Shown: positions 26,758 through 34,214, counted from the first letter of the stretch. The stretch: 42,195 nucleotides of DNA from Bacteroidales bacterium UBA3810 (GCA_002368645.1 DFEE01000032.1:90975-133169), one strand, 5' to 3'. Notes: a model not told the origin generated them from the letters alone. Numbers and translations: made by a program.

Positions 26758-26789
26758 GCTTTCGACTTTTGACTTTCGACTTTCGACTA
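26758..26789. repeat. AGTCRAA array upstream of porX
   Basis: Read on the minus strand, four AGTCGAA/AGTCAAA units end in AGTCGAAAGCAATAAAGAT-ATG, placing the array within about 40 bases of the porX start codon. Between it and 26860 lie two small hairpins (AAAGCC-GATG-GGCTTT at 26840-26855 and GCAGC-TTGC-GCTGC near 26808) but no gene. Confidence 0.85.
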
Positions 26790-26860
26790 ATTTTTGAATT
26801 TAACGGCAGCTTGCGCTGCATTTTTGACTTGTATCTCCAAAGCCGATGGGCTTTAAATAC

Positions 26861-26893
26861 GCTGCACAGCCGCTGGCTCCGGCGACACGCCGG
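26861..26893. repeat. GC-rich palindromic repeat, left of element copy A
   Basis: GCTGCACAGCC followed by the hairpin CCGGCG-ACA-CGCCGG (26879-26893), which abuts the 168-bp element. Confidence 0.85.
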
Positions 26894-27061
26894 CGAATGT
26901 TTTTTATGTTTATGTCCTTTAGTGTTTGCAACCTCATAGAGGTGTATATTTGGATGGTTGTGGGGCTTGGATGCTTGCATCCTAAGGCACATAACCAGCC
27001 GAATATAACTAGTCCGCAGGACTGCAAACAGTAAAGGGGTTTTATAGGTTTTTGTTATTCG
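26894..27061 (+). repeat. 168-bp structured element, copy A (possible ncRNA)
   Basis: The unit is bounded by CGAAT and ATTCG. Read on the plus strand it folds as a branched structure. P1 pairs 26916-26929 with 27024-27037. P2 is ACCTC-ATA-GAGGT at 26931-26943. P3 pairs 26945-26962 with 26990-27007 and carries an inner hairpin GGATG-CTTG-CATCC at 26969-26982. P4 is AGTCC-GCA-GGACT at 27011-27023. It lies between rluD (3' side) and porX (5' side), opposite to both. No recognised RNA family; a mobile repeat or structured RNA are both possible. Confidence 0.8.
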
Positions 27062-27065
27062 ACTC

Positions 27066-27102
27066 CCCGCTGCACAGCCGACCGACACCGGCGTCACGCC
27101 GG
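27066..27102. repeat. GC-rich palindromic repeat overlapping the rluD stop codon
   Basis: GCTGCACAGCC plus the hairpin CCGGCG-TCA-CGCCGG at 27088-27102. The loop TCA is the TGA stop codon of rluD on the minus strand. Confidence 0.85.
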
Positions 27103-28167
27103 ACCCCCATACGCTCGCCAACGGGAAATTAGATTGTACATGTCTTCCGGCATTTCGGCCTCGAAGTACATCCTCTCACCCGTACGAGGATGAACAAAAC
27201 CCAAACTACGGGCATGTAACGCCTGACGGGGACATACCGCAAAGCAGTTGTGGATAAATTGTTGGTACTTTTGGGTCTTTACACCCTTCAATATCTCCAT
27301 ACCGCCGTACTTCTCATCGCCGAACAAGGGATGACCGATCGACTTCATGTGGACACGGATCTGATGCGTCCGACCCGTCTCAAGACGACACTCCACCAAC
27401 GTCACGTACAAAAACCGTTCCAATACCTTATAGTGCGTTATCGCCTCTTTGGCATTCGGATTTTCGGAAAGATCATATATGCGGTAAGACGTCCTGTCAC
27501 GATCATCACGGGCCAATGCCCCTTCTATCGTCCCCTCATCTTCCTTGAAGGTCCCCCACACTAACGCTTGGTAACTTCGCTCCGTCGTATGCTCAAAAAA
27601 CTGCTGACCTAACGCACTCTTCGCCTCGGCTGTCTTCGCTACTACCAATAAACCGCTCGTGTCCTTGTCTATCCTGTGACATAAACCTATCGACGGATCA
27701 TTCATATCTATCTCCTCATAACCCGCTGCACAGCCCCTACGGCTACTGCCCCCTTGCTCCGAAGCGTCGCCGGGACCGCAGCCACTGCGGAAGTGCCCTG
27801 CCAATCCATGGAGCAGCGTGTGTTCCCAATTGCCATGACCCGGATGAACCACTAAGCCTGCCGGCTTATTCACCACCAATAGATCCTCATCCTCATAGAC
27901 GATGTCTAACGGCATGTCTTCCGGTGTGATCGTACAATCGTGTGGCTCATGGTCTAAGAGTATCTGTATCGTATCAAGAGGCTTAACCTTGTACGACGAG
28001 GACACCGGCTTACCGTTCACCCACAATAAACCGGCTTCCGCAGCTAACTGGATACGATTACGCGACGTACCAGACATATGCTCCGACACATACTTGTCTA
28101 TACGTAGCGGAGACTGACCCTTGTCAACCTCCAAACGCATTCGCTCATATAACTCTTCCTCCATCAT
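27094..28167 (-). CDS. rluD: RluD-family 23S rRNA pseudouridine synthase
   Basis: About 357 residues. An N-terminal S4 RNA-binding domain (RIDKYVSEHMSGTSRNRIQLA) is followed by the RluA/RluD catalytic domain with VVNKPAGLVVHPGHG, HRIDKDTSGLLVVAK carrying the catalytic Asp, LETGRTHQIRVHM and HPLFGDEKYGG. It should convert uridines in helix 69 of 23S rRNA to pseudouridine. Two repeat-derived changes are visible: a 23-residue insert (GCGPGDASEQGG and flanks, from 27723-27791) between the PGHG motif and the HRID motif, and a C-terminus (AYGGPA) and stop codon provided by a GC palindrome. The ATG at 28167 is chosen; a GTG at 28182 lies in repeat DNA. Both changes fall outside the listed motifs, so activity is plausible. 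Confidence 0.92.
   Translation of the reverse strand: MMEEELYERMRLEVDKGQSPLRIDKYVSEHMSGTSRNRIQLAAEAGLLWVNGKPVSSSYKVKPLDTIQILLDHEPHDCTITPEDMPLDIVYEDEDLLVVNKPAGLVVHPGHGNWEHTLLHGLAGHFRSGCGPGDASEQGGSSRRGCAAGYEEIDMNDPSIGLCHRIDKDTSGLLVVAKTAEAKSALGQQFFEHTTERSYQALVWGTFKEDEGTIEGALARDDRDRTSYRIYDLSENPNAKEAITHYKVLERFLYVTLVECRLETGRTHQIRVHMKSIGHPLFGDEKYGGMEILKGVKTQKYQQFIHNCFAVCPRQALHARSLGFVHPRTGERMYFEAEMPEDMYNLISRWRAYGGPA
27723..27791. repeat. GC-rich palindromic repeat inserted in frame in rluD
   Basis: It holds GCTGCACAGCC, the sub-motif CTGCCCCCTTGCTCCGAAGC, and hairpin CCGCAG-CCA-CTGCGG (27776-27790). It is 69 bases, 23 codons, with no stop in the rluD frame. Confidence 0.85.
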
Positions 28168-28175
28168 ACAACTTC

Positions 28176-28231
28176 TTTCCACTTTCTGCTTTCGACTTTA
28201 GGGCTCTGCCCGGACTTTCGACTTTCGACTA
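28176..28231. repeat. AGTCRAA-type repeats upstream of rluD
   Basis: On the minus strand AGTCGAAAGTCGAAAGTC, an interruption, then AAAGTCGAAAGCAGAAAG ending about 10 bases before the rluD ATG. Units are AGTCGAA with slight decay. Confidence 0.8.
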
Positions 28232-28234
28232 ATC

Positions 28235-28290
28235 CCGCCCACCCGGTATCCTGGTAACCCGGCCACCCGGTATCCCGGTAACCTGGTCTC
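28235..28290. repeat. Tandem array of an 8-bp unit
   Basis: Seven units of CCGGTATC / CTGGTAAC / CCGGTAAC type, ending CTGGTCTC-CCGG. It is related to the 8-bp array at 3768-3807. Confidence 0.85.
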
Positions 28291-28298
28291 CCGGAAAA

Positions 28299-28338
28299 CA
28301 CCTCCCTCCCTTTTAGGGGAGGGCCGGGGAGGGGCTTT
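28299..28338. repeat. G/C-skewed inverted repeat
   Basis: CCTCCCTCCCTTTTAGGGGA followed by GGGCCGGGGAGGGG forms a strong hairpin with a TTTTA-centred loop. It sits in the 459-base gap between rluD and the PASTA gene, which has no gene of its own. Confidence 0.7.
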
Positions 28339-28340
28339 GG

Positions 28341-28377
28341 CTCCGCACAGCCGCCCGACACTGCCGTCACGGCAGGC
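28341..28377. repeat. GC-rich palindromic repeat, left of element copy B
   Basis: CCGCACAGCC then hairpin CTGCCG-TCA-CGGCAG at 28363-28377, one base before element copy B. Confidence 0.8.
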
Positions 28378-28378
28378 G

Positions 28379-28546
28379 CGAATGTTTTTTATGTTTATGT
28401 CCTTTGGTGTTTGCAACCTCATAGAGGTGTATATTTGGATGGTTGTGGGGCTTGGATGCTTGCATTCGAAGGCGCACAACCAGCCGAATATAACTAGTCC
28501 GAAGGACTGCAAACAGTAAAGGGGTTTTATAGGTTTTTGTTATTCG
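28379..28546 (+). repeat. 168-bp structured element, copy B (possible ncRNA)
   Basis: Same length, ends and fold as copy A, with six substitutions. One turns an A-U of P1 into G.U (28406), one turns the P3 G.U of copy A into G-C, one makes a G.U in the inner hairpin, and three are unpaired (two in the P3 internal loop, one in the P4 loop, GCA to GAA). It lies between rluD and the PASTA gene, antisense to both. Confidence 0.8.
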
Positions 28547-28549
28547 ACT

Positions 28550-28625
28550 CCCCGCTGCACAGACGCCCGACACCGGCGTCACGCCGGCTGCACAGACGCC
28601 CGGGACTGCCGCCACGGCAGCGGCG
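28550..28625. repeat. GC-rich palindromic repeats abutting the PASTA gene stop
   Basis: Two GCTGCACAG-led units with hairpins CCGGCG-TCA-CGCCGG (28573-28587) and CTGCCG-CCA-CGGCAG (28606-28620). The block ends about 1 base from the TAG stop of the PASTA gene. Confidence 0.85.
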
Positions 28626-28626
28626 G

Positions 28627-29439
28627 CTAAAAGAACTCCTCTTCACCTTCTTCGCTCTGTGAACCCAATAACGCTTTCTCCATATCCGTCGTCATTTGCA
28701 GATCGACACGGCTGCCTTGTAATATCATCGTCCCCACAAAAGGCTCCTGCATATATACCACAAACGAATCGCTGTTCTCACTCGTTACTTCTCGGTCATA
28801 CGCTATCGCACCTACCGTCAGATAACTGCTTAGTAACAGCGCACGGGCTTCATATAAGGTCTTGCCTCGCAACTCCGGTGTCGACACTTTCTCTGTACCC
28901 TTGCCGAAACCCACGACCACCGTCACCGACGAACCCTCTTCTATACGCGCACCCTCCGGAACCGATACACCGTCTTGACGGATATCCAATACGATGTCTT
29001 TGTACTCCGACGGCTCATAAACCACCTCTTCTACACCTATACCTAACGAACGAAGCGTCCCGCTCGCCTGACGATAACTCATATCACGCAGATCCGGCAA
29101 CGGTACACGCTTGCGACTACTCGCGTTCACGATGACGTACACACTCCTGCCATGCTTGCAATGACTGCCTGCACCCGGCGTCTGCTCTACTATCGTACCT
29201 AACGGCGATGTATGGCTCCACGTCGAATCGATAACCTCCAAACGCAACCCTTCACTACCTAATAACCCGCGGGCTTCCTCTATATACATACCCGTCACGG
29301 ACGGTACCTCTACCTCTATTCCATGCTCCGTGTAACGACGTAACCATACAATAAGACACAATAACCCCACTGCGATTAACACTATCGCTATACTTATGTT
29401 ACGCAGCACAAACACTGCATTCGACTTTAGTCCTTTCAT
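28627..29439 (-). CDS. PASTA-domain membrane protein
   Basis: A 270-residue protein with one N-terminal membrane helix (VLRNISIAIVLIAVGLLCLIVWL) and three PASTA repeats outside the membrane. Each repeat follows the pattern VPSVTGMYIEEARGLL, PLPDLRDMSYRQASGTLRSL and TPELRGKTLYEARALLLSSY. PASTA domains bind muropeptides or beta-lactams in kinases and penicillin-binding proteins. Here there is no kinase domain, as is usual for this short Bacteroidota form, which is often found beside rluD. The ATG at 29439 is chosen over an in-frame upstream codon at 29490 because the promoter -7 box lies at 29468-29475. A cell-envelope role is inferred. Confidence 0.88.
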   Translation of the reverse strand: MKGLKSNAVFVLRNISIAIVLIAVGLLCLIVWLRRYTEHGIEVEVPSVTGMYIEEARGLLGSEGLRLEVIDSTWSHTSPLGTIVEQTPGAGSHCKHGRSVYVIVNASSRKRVPLPDLRDMSYRQASGTLRSLGIGVEEVVYEPSEYKDIVLDIRQDGVSVPEGARIEEGSSVTVVVGFGKGTEKVSTPELRGKTLYEARALLLSSYLTVGAIAYDREVTSENSDSFVVYMQEPFVGTMILQGSRVDLQMTTDMEKALLGSQSEEGEEEFF

Positions 29440-29467
29440 CTTTGCCCTAAAATTAACATTTTCGCTG

Positions 29468-29498
29468 CAAATATATAAAAAAATTTGCATTTCTCAAA
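29468..29498 (-). promoter_or_regulatory. Promoter of the PASTA gene
   Basis: On the minus strand TTTG (complement of 29495-29498), 19 bp, then TATATTTG (complement of 29468-29475). It interleaves with the divergent promoter of the cysteine-rich lipoprotein gene. Confidence 0.8.
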
Positions 29499-29515
29499 AA
29501 AAAGTTATAATTTTG
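29484..29515 (+). promoter_or_regulatory. Promoter of the cysteine-rich lipoprotein gene
   Basis: TTTG at 29484-29487, a 20-bp spacer and TAATTTTG at 29508-29515, 53 bases before the ATG. Confidence 0.85.
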
Positions 29516-29568
29516 CAGCCGATTTGGGCAATAACGCCTAATCTAACAACCTTTAAATAAATAAACAA

Positions 29569-29811
29569 ATGAAAAAAGTATTGTTAATCGCTGCAATCGC
29601 TATGGCTTGCGTCGCTTGCTGCAAAAAAGCTGAAAACAAAGAGTGCGCTTGCCCGGAAGAACAAAAGTGCGAGCAAAAATGCGAGAATTGTGAGTGCAAA
29701 CCCGAGTGCCAAAAAGAGTGCGAGCAAAAGACCCTCGCTGACACCATCCAATGCGCTGTTGAGGCCGTTGAGGACGCTGCACAAGCTATCCAAGAGAAAG
29801 TTGCTGAATAA
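29569..29811 (+). CDS. Small cysteine-rich lipoprotein
   Basis: An 80-residue protein with 12 cysteines. The N-terminus (MKKVLLIAAIAMACVACC) is a signal peptide with a lipobox-like end, so the mature protein is probably lipid-anchored. Residues 24-52 hold nine cysteines in the ECAC, KCEQKCENCEC, PEC and KEC clusters, spaced by Glu and Lys. The C-terminus (TLADTIQCAVEAVEDAAQAI) is a likely amphipathic helix with one more cysteine. The cluster could bind a metal or form several disulfides; no known family is recognised. A strong promoter and a terminator make it a single-gene unit, so it is probably well expressed. An antisense reading frame over the same DNA looks like a shadow. Confidence 0.8.
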   Translation: MKKVLLIAAIAMACVACCKKAENKECACPEEQKCEQKCENCECKPECQKECEQKTLADTIQCAVEAVEDAAQAIQEKVAE

Positions 29812-29828
29812 TCTATTATTCCACAACC

Positions 29829-29861
29829 AAAAGAGGAGGACAGCTATGCCCTCTTTCTTTT
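29829..29861 (+). terminator. Terminator of the cysteine-rich lipoprotein gene
   Basis: AAAGAGG and CCTCTTT pair around a 13-nt loop and are followed by CTTTTTA. Confidence 0.75.
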
Positions 29862-29949
29862 TATAATCAAAGACCGTTTACCGCTGTTCGTAAACTTGCG
29901 TGTTAGTCACCAACACGGCGAAGCCGTCACAAACACAAAGTAACACACT

Positions 29950-30660
29950 ATGAATAAAATTACCACTTCCTTACTTATCCTTCTCCTTTCCCTTACCGTT
30001 AATGCCCAATCACGCCTCTACTTTGAGGAAGACTCTATGCCCAATGCACTCCTTTTCTTACCCGAGCCGCCGGCATATGGCTCTGAGGCGTTCCGCTACG
30101 ACTCATGCCAATATGAGTGGGGCAAATCCATCCGCATCTCCGAGCGAGGTATCACTGCTGCTTTAGACGCCAATACGGACATGGACTATATAGCCGGTAT
30201 CTTTGGACCTATCATGGGCATTACAATCACCAAACGGGAAACACCCGAGATTTGGGAACTACTTAAAGTCGCTACCAAAACCGGAGGAAAAACCGATAAC
30301 CGAGCCAAAGCGCATTATATGCGCACGCGCCCTTTCGTCTACTTCAATGAGCCCTCTCTCACACCTGCTGATGAGCCTTTCTTAAGAACCAATGGGTCTT
30401 ATCCTTCAGGACATACCTTGCTCGGATGGCTTTCGGCTCTCATCTTGGCGGAGATTGACCCCGCTGACCAAAATGCTATCTTTGCACGCGGATATGAGTA
30501 TGGACAATCCCGCGTTATCGTCGGTGTACACTGGCAATCAGATGTCAATGCCGGACGTGTAGTCGCTGCCGCTGCTTTTGCACGGCTGCACACTTCCGAA
30601 CAATATCTTAGGCAACTCCAAAAAGCGCAAGCGGAATTTAAAATCATTAAGACAAAATGA
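29950..30660 (+). CDS. PAP2-family class A acid phosphatase, exported
   Basis: A 236-residue protein with signal peptide MNKITTSLLILLLSLTVNAQ. The three-part PAP2 signature is complete: KAHYMRTRP (first part), GSYPSGHT (second) and SRVIVGVHWQSD (third, with catalytic His and Asp). The size matches nonspecific class A acid phosphatases of the PhoN type. It should remove phosphate from small phosphoesters or lipid phosphates in the periplasm. Its ATGA overlap with the prenyltransferase gene suggests that a prenyl- or lipid-phosphate could be the true substrate, but this is inference. No standard promoter is seen in the 138-base gap before it, which holds a GTGTTAGTCACCAACAC inverted repeat. Confidence 0.9.
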   Translation: MNKITTSLLILLLSLTVNAQSRLYFEEDSMPNALLFLPEPPAYGSEAFRYDSCQYEWGKSIRISERGITAALDANTDMDYIAGIFGPIMGITITKRETPEIWELLKVATKTGGKTDNRAKAHYMRTRPFVYFNEPSLTPADEPFLRTNGSYPSGHTLLGWLSALILAEIDPADQNAIFARGYEYGQSRVIVGVHWQSDVNAGRVVAAAAFARLHTSEQYLRQLQKAQAEFKIIKTK

Positions 30661-31682
30661 ACCTCATCAAGACGTGGCTTTATAACAGCCGATCATTTGC
30701 TCTTCCACAGAGCATTATGCCGTCACTGCTCGCCATTGTACTTGCCTTGGGCGTCCCGGGTTTTAATATCTGGCTGGGGCTTCTCGCCACATTGGGCGTC
30801 TGCATGGTACATCTTGGAGGCAATCTCCTCGATGACTATTTTGACTACAAGGACGAATTACTCGAATACCGTTTAGGACTACGTCAGGAGGGCGAAAAGG
30901 CTTTCACCGATAAATATCCTTACCTCAAGGACGGCTCTACTACCCCGCGCCAATTGGCTATCGCGATTGCGGTTTTCTTTGGTATCGCTATCCTTGCCGG
31001 ACTGATTATCTTCATTCTCCGGGACTTTGATTGGACACTCCTGATTCTTGCCGGCATAGCAGCTTTACTCTGCTTCTTCTACTCCGCACCCCCCTTCAAA
31101 TTGGGCTTCCACGGACTCGGCGAATTGGTTATCGGTACATGCTTCGGACCGCTCTTACTCTGCGGGGTGTATGAGTCTGCGTGCGGTGCACTCTATACCC
31201 CTGAAACGGGATTTGCGTGGCATATCCTGGCTTTGGGTGTAGCTATCGGACTCTTCGTGACCAATATCCTCTATACACACTCTTTTGTAGAAAGGCATGT
31301 AGATGATATCAGCCATAAAAAGACATTGGCTGTCCTGCTCAAAACCAATACGGCAGGACTGATTGCCTATGCTATTTTCCTGTACATGCCGTTTGTATTG
31401 ATGGTACTGATGGCGGCACTGGGCTATATCCATTGGGCGTATTGCGCTGTGCTTATCATGCTACCGCAGGCCTGTTGGCTTATGTGGGCGATGCTGCAAT
31501 TCGCCAAGGGCAAAGAGGTCGCTACCGACAAACCCTATTGGTGGCTCGGGCCGATGGATAACTGGGACAATATAGCTGAGGATAACCGATATTACCTCCT
31601 TCGCTGGTACACCATGCGCAATATCAACACCGGATACTGCCTCATCATCATCATCGTCAAAATAGCATTACTGTTTATTTAA
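30657..31682 (+). CDS. UbiA-family prenyltransferase (MenA-like)
   Basis: A 341-residue integral membrane protein with about eight or nine helices. The first Asp-rich motif is GGNLLDDYFDYKDE and the second is HVDDISHKKTLAVLL, the pair that binds the prenyl diphosphate through Mg2+ in the UbiA superfamily. The second motif and overall pattern look closer to MenA (1,4-dihydroxy-2-naphthoate prenyltransferase of menaquinone synthesis) than to UbiA itself. It overlaps the phosphatase gene by 4 bases and is followed one base later by a radical SAM gene. No other men genes are near, so an alternative acceptor is possible. Confidence 0.85.
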   Translation: MNLIKTWLYNSRSFALPQSIMPSLLAIVLALGVPGFNIWLGLLATLGVCMVHLGGNLLDDYFDYKDELLEYRLGLRQEGEKAFTDKYPYLKDGSTTPRQLAIAIAVFFGIAILAGLIIFILRDFDWTLLILAGIAALLCFFYSAPPFKLGFHGLGELVIGTCFGPLLLCGVYESACGALYTPETGFAWHILALGVAIGLFVTNILYTHSFVERHVDDISHKKTLAVLLKTNTAGLIAYAIFLYMPFVLMVLMAALGYIHWAYCAVLIMLPQACWLMWAMLQFAKGKEVATDKPYWWLGPMDNWDNIAEDNRYYLLRWYTMRNINTGYCLIIIIVKIALLFI

Positions 31683-31683
31683 T

Positions 31684-32604
31684 ATGCTCTCCCGTCTCCC
31701 CTATCTGGCTTGGTGGTACATACGCTCTCTATTCGGTCGGAAAACACCGCTGCAGTCCGTTATATTTATTCTTGACCAATGTAACTTACGGTGTAAACAT
31801 TGCTCTGTTTATGCGATTGCCACACCACGTATCAAAAGTTATGAACAAATCCGCGAGGAACTGCTATATTGCTATAATGCGGGATCGCGCTTTGTGGACT
31901 TTGAAGGTGGGGAATTGTACTTATGGAAAGATGGCGCATATAGGATAGATGATGTAATCGATTTGGCGCATGAGATAGGTTTTTGGTCTGCGACCATCAC
32001 CACCAATGCACAACTGCCATTCGTCGGCTCACATGCCGACCAAATATGGGTGTCTATGGATGGGGTAGGACCTGTCCATGATGATATCCGGGGAACCGGT
32101 GTCTTCCGGCGCTTGGAACAACATATTGCTGACTATCGGCAACAAGGCGGAGTGAAACCCCTGGGGGTCAATATGGTCATCAATAACCAAAATGTAGATG
32201 ATGTCCTCAACGCGCTGGAGTATGTGCGGCAAAATCCTTATATAGACACTATTTCCCTCAATTTCCATACGCCATTTGAGGAAACAAAGGACCTCTTCTT
32301 AGACCCTATACGCCGTAACGGGACTATAGATACGCTCATTGAGTATAAGCGTAAAGGGTATCCTATCATGAATACCATTCCCGGGTTAAAAGCAATGAAG
32401 ATGGACAATGGGGTAACGCGTTGTACGGATAAATATTGTTGGATTACTAATTTTATCTTCTCTGACGGCTCTCGTGCCCCCAAATGTATGGGATTTGTTC
32501 ATCAGGTCTGTGACCGATGCGGCTTCTCTATGGGAGGCGAGATGTATGCTCTCTATCATCTTGATCCCAGAACGATATTGGCGGGACTCAAACTCCGAAC
32601 GTAA
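31684..32604 (+). CDS. Radical SAM protein
   Basis: A 306-residue radical SAM enzyme. The [4Fe-4S]/SAM motif CNLRCKHC is at about residues 33-40, followed by DFEGGELYL and TITTNAQLPF, usual core elements. The C-terminal 60 residues have further cysteines (CTDKYC, PKCMGF, CDRCGF) that could bind an extra cluster, as in SPASM/twitch-type enzymes. The hydrophobic N-terminus (LAWWYIRSLFG) resembles membrane-associated members such as HpnH. The substrate is unknown; the two genes directly upstream point to a prenyl or lipid substrate, by inference only. It ends 2 bases from the convergent glycosyltransferase gene. Confidence 0.85.
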   Translation: MLSRLPYLAWWYIRSLFGRKTPLQSVIFILDQCNLRCKHCSVYAIATPRIKSYEQIREELLYCYNAGSRFVDFEGGELYLWKDGAYRIDDVIDLAHEIGFWSATITTNAQLPFVGSHADQIWVSMDGVGPVHDDIRGTGVFRRLEQHIADYRQQGGVKPLGVNMVINNQNVDDVLNALEYVRQNPYIDTISLNFHTPFEETKDLFLDPIRRNGTIDTLIEYKRKGYPIMNTIPGLKAMKMDNGVTRCTDKYCWITNFIFSDGSRAPKCMGFVHQVCDRCGFSMGGEMYALYHLDPRTILAGLKLRT

Positions 32605-32606
32605 AA

Positions 32607-33608
32607 TCACAGGGCGCTAAGAATGCGCTCTACAATCTCTTTGGGCTCTATTTCCAAGCAACGGTAATCACCATAGCGGCAGGGAACATTACCATAGGTG
32701 GAACATGGTCGGCAGGGTAAATCCCGACAGATGAGATCTTCATCCTTTTGACCATATGCCCTAAATCCCATGCGCACATCAGTCGCCCCCCAGATAGAGA
32801 GGCAGCGTGTGCCTGCCAATGCCGCAAGGTGCATGTTGCCGGAATCCATCGTCAGCATCAGTCTTAGGGTGGCCATCTGCCTTATATCTTCGTCCAATGG
32901 ATATTTACCGACCATAGAGGTAACCCCGTTATATTTTTTAGCCCATAGTTCAAGTGTAGCTTTTTCTGCCGGACCGGCGCCAAAAAGCAACACCTCCTCG
33001 CCCCTCTTCGCCATTATATCGCCAAGAAGAGCCACAACTTGTTCCATTTTAGACAAAGGATAAATCTTACCGGTATGTGCTGCAAAGGGCGCAATGCCGA
33101 TATGCTGTTTATCGGAAGGCGGCGTACAATATCGGCTATTCCACAGACTCGGCAGACTGATAGGGTAACCTAAACGACTAAAGACACGGAGATAGCGCTC
33201 TGACATTAGTATTAATGGCTTTTTCCGGTGATTGAGTCGGCTACATAGCCATAGACGGGCAAGTTTATTCTTCTGTATCCGACGCACACGGATACCGTGC
33301 AATCGCATCCGCAAGGAGATATAGTCACTGCGGAGTACACCATGTAGGTCAGCGACCTTGTCATAGGAAGTAAAATCAATCTCTTTGAGCAACAGGTCTA
33401 ATCCCTCTCGCCCATAGTGTTTATGCTTTAGGTCTGCCCCGTAGAAATGGACATTAACGGGCATATCGTGAAAGAGCGGCTCGTAGTTACAGCGGCTGAG
33501 CATTGTGATATCCAAGGAAGGATATTGCTCAGCTAAAGCGCGGACAATAGGGACGGCGATAGCTACATCACCTAAAGCTGAAAAGCGTATAATCAGTAAC
33601 TTAGTCAC
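32607..33608 (-). CDS. Glycosyltransferase family 9 (heptosyltransferase-like)
   Basis: A 333-residue cytoplasmic transferase of the ADP-heptose:LPS family. Motifs are the N-terminal IIRFSALGDVAIAVPIVRAL and the donor-site segment MLTMDSGNMHLAALAGTRCLSIWGATD. It has several cysteines near the end (CRDLPCRPCSTYGNVPC), common in Bacteroidota members. It should add a sugar, often heptose, to the lipid A core. It is the last gene of an lptB-DUF4254-GT9 run and its start overlaps the previous stop by 4 bases. Acceptor and exact sugar are not predictable. Confidence 0.88.
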   Translation of the reverse strand: MTKLLIIRFSALGDVAIAVPIVRALAEQYPSLDITMLSRCNYEPLFHDMPVNVHFYGADLKHKHYGREGLDLLLKEIDFTSYDKVADLHGVLRSDYISLRMRLHGIRVRRIQKNKLARLWLCSRLNHRKKPLILMSERYLRVFSRLGYPISLPSLWNSRYCTPPSDKQHIGIAPFAAHTGKIYPLSKMEQVVALLGDIMAKRGEEVLLFGAGPAEKATLELWAKKYNGVTSMVGKYPLDEDIRQMATLRLMLTMDSGNMHLAALAGTRCLSIWGATDVRMGFRAYGQKDEDLICRDLPCRPCSTYGNVPCRYGDYRCLEIEPKEIVERILSAL

Positions 33609-34210
33609 TTCTTGCCGTACAAAACAGGATTAAGGGTTGGGTCATTATACATCTTCATCTGACGATACACTTTCATAATCCGTCTTCCGGATTCGTAATC
33701 CGCCAATAATTGTTCAATAGCCAGCGTGAGATCATGTAGTTGCTCTTGAAGAACGACTAATTTAGCGGCGCATCGGTCATGCTGCTCCTGAGGCACATCC
33801 GCCCGAGCGACTTGCTCTCGCATGTGCCATAACTTGACATGCAGGATAGATAATCTATCTATCGCCCATGCGGGAGATTCTGTATTAATGGAGGCACCGA
33901 CGACAGGGGTAATACGGCTAAAAAGTTCGTAGAAATAACTGTCTATCTTCTCCACGAGGTCTGTTCTGTCTTGATTAGAGGCATCTATACGATGCTTGAT
34001 AAGCATCCCTTGTGATGGAGTTATATCAGGGTCGCGAATGATATCCTCGAGATGCCACTGTACCGTGTCAATCCAGTTCTTAAGGTAAAGCTCGTGTTCA
34101 ATGCTTCCTTCGGGGTACGGATTCTCAATTGGGGTATCAACGCTATCAAAGCGGTGGTAGTCGCGCACCGAGGTAGCGAAAATCTCATTCGCTTGTTCGA
34201 CTATATTCAT
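33605..34210 (-). CDS. DUF4254 protein
   Basis: A 201-residue soluble, helical protein matching the Bacteroidota family DUF4254: NPYPEGSIEHELYLKNWIDT near the start, RIDASNQDRTDLVEKID, INTESPAWAIDRLSIL and the conserved end KVYRQMKMYNDPTLNPVLY. Function is unknown. The family is found beside GT9 glycosyltransferases, as here, and a role in lipopolysaccharide assembly is inferred from this. The ATG at 34210 is chosen; it lies 4 bases after the lptB stop. Confidence 0.88.
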   Translation of the reverse strand: MNIVEQANEIFATSVRDYHRFDSVDTPIENPYPEGSIEHELYLKNWIDTVQWHLEDIIRDPDITPSQGMLIKHRIDASNQDRTDLVEKIDSYFYELFSRITPVVGASINTESPAWAIDRLSILHVKLWHMREQVARADVPQEQHDRCAAKLVVLQEQLHDLTLAIEQLLADYESGRRIMKVYRQMKMYNDPTLNPVLYGKK

Positions 34211-34214
34211 AGTA

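Noticed and set aside
28367..28615. Repeated small protein encoded by the 168-bp element
   Set aside because: The frame is open in all three copies, but substitutions are mostly amino-acid changing while preserving base pairing, so RNA or DNA structure explains the conservation better.
29584..29826. Hydrophobic 80-residue minus-strand frame opposite the cysteine-rich lipoprotein
   Set aside because: The plus strand has a promoter, signal peptide and terminator; the Leu/Ala-rich antisense frame is the expected mirror of Lys/Glu/Cys codons.
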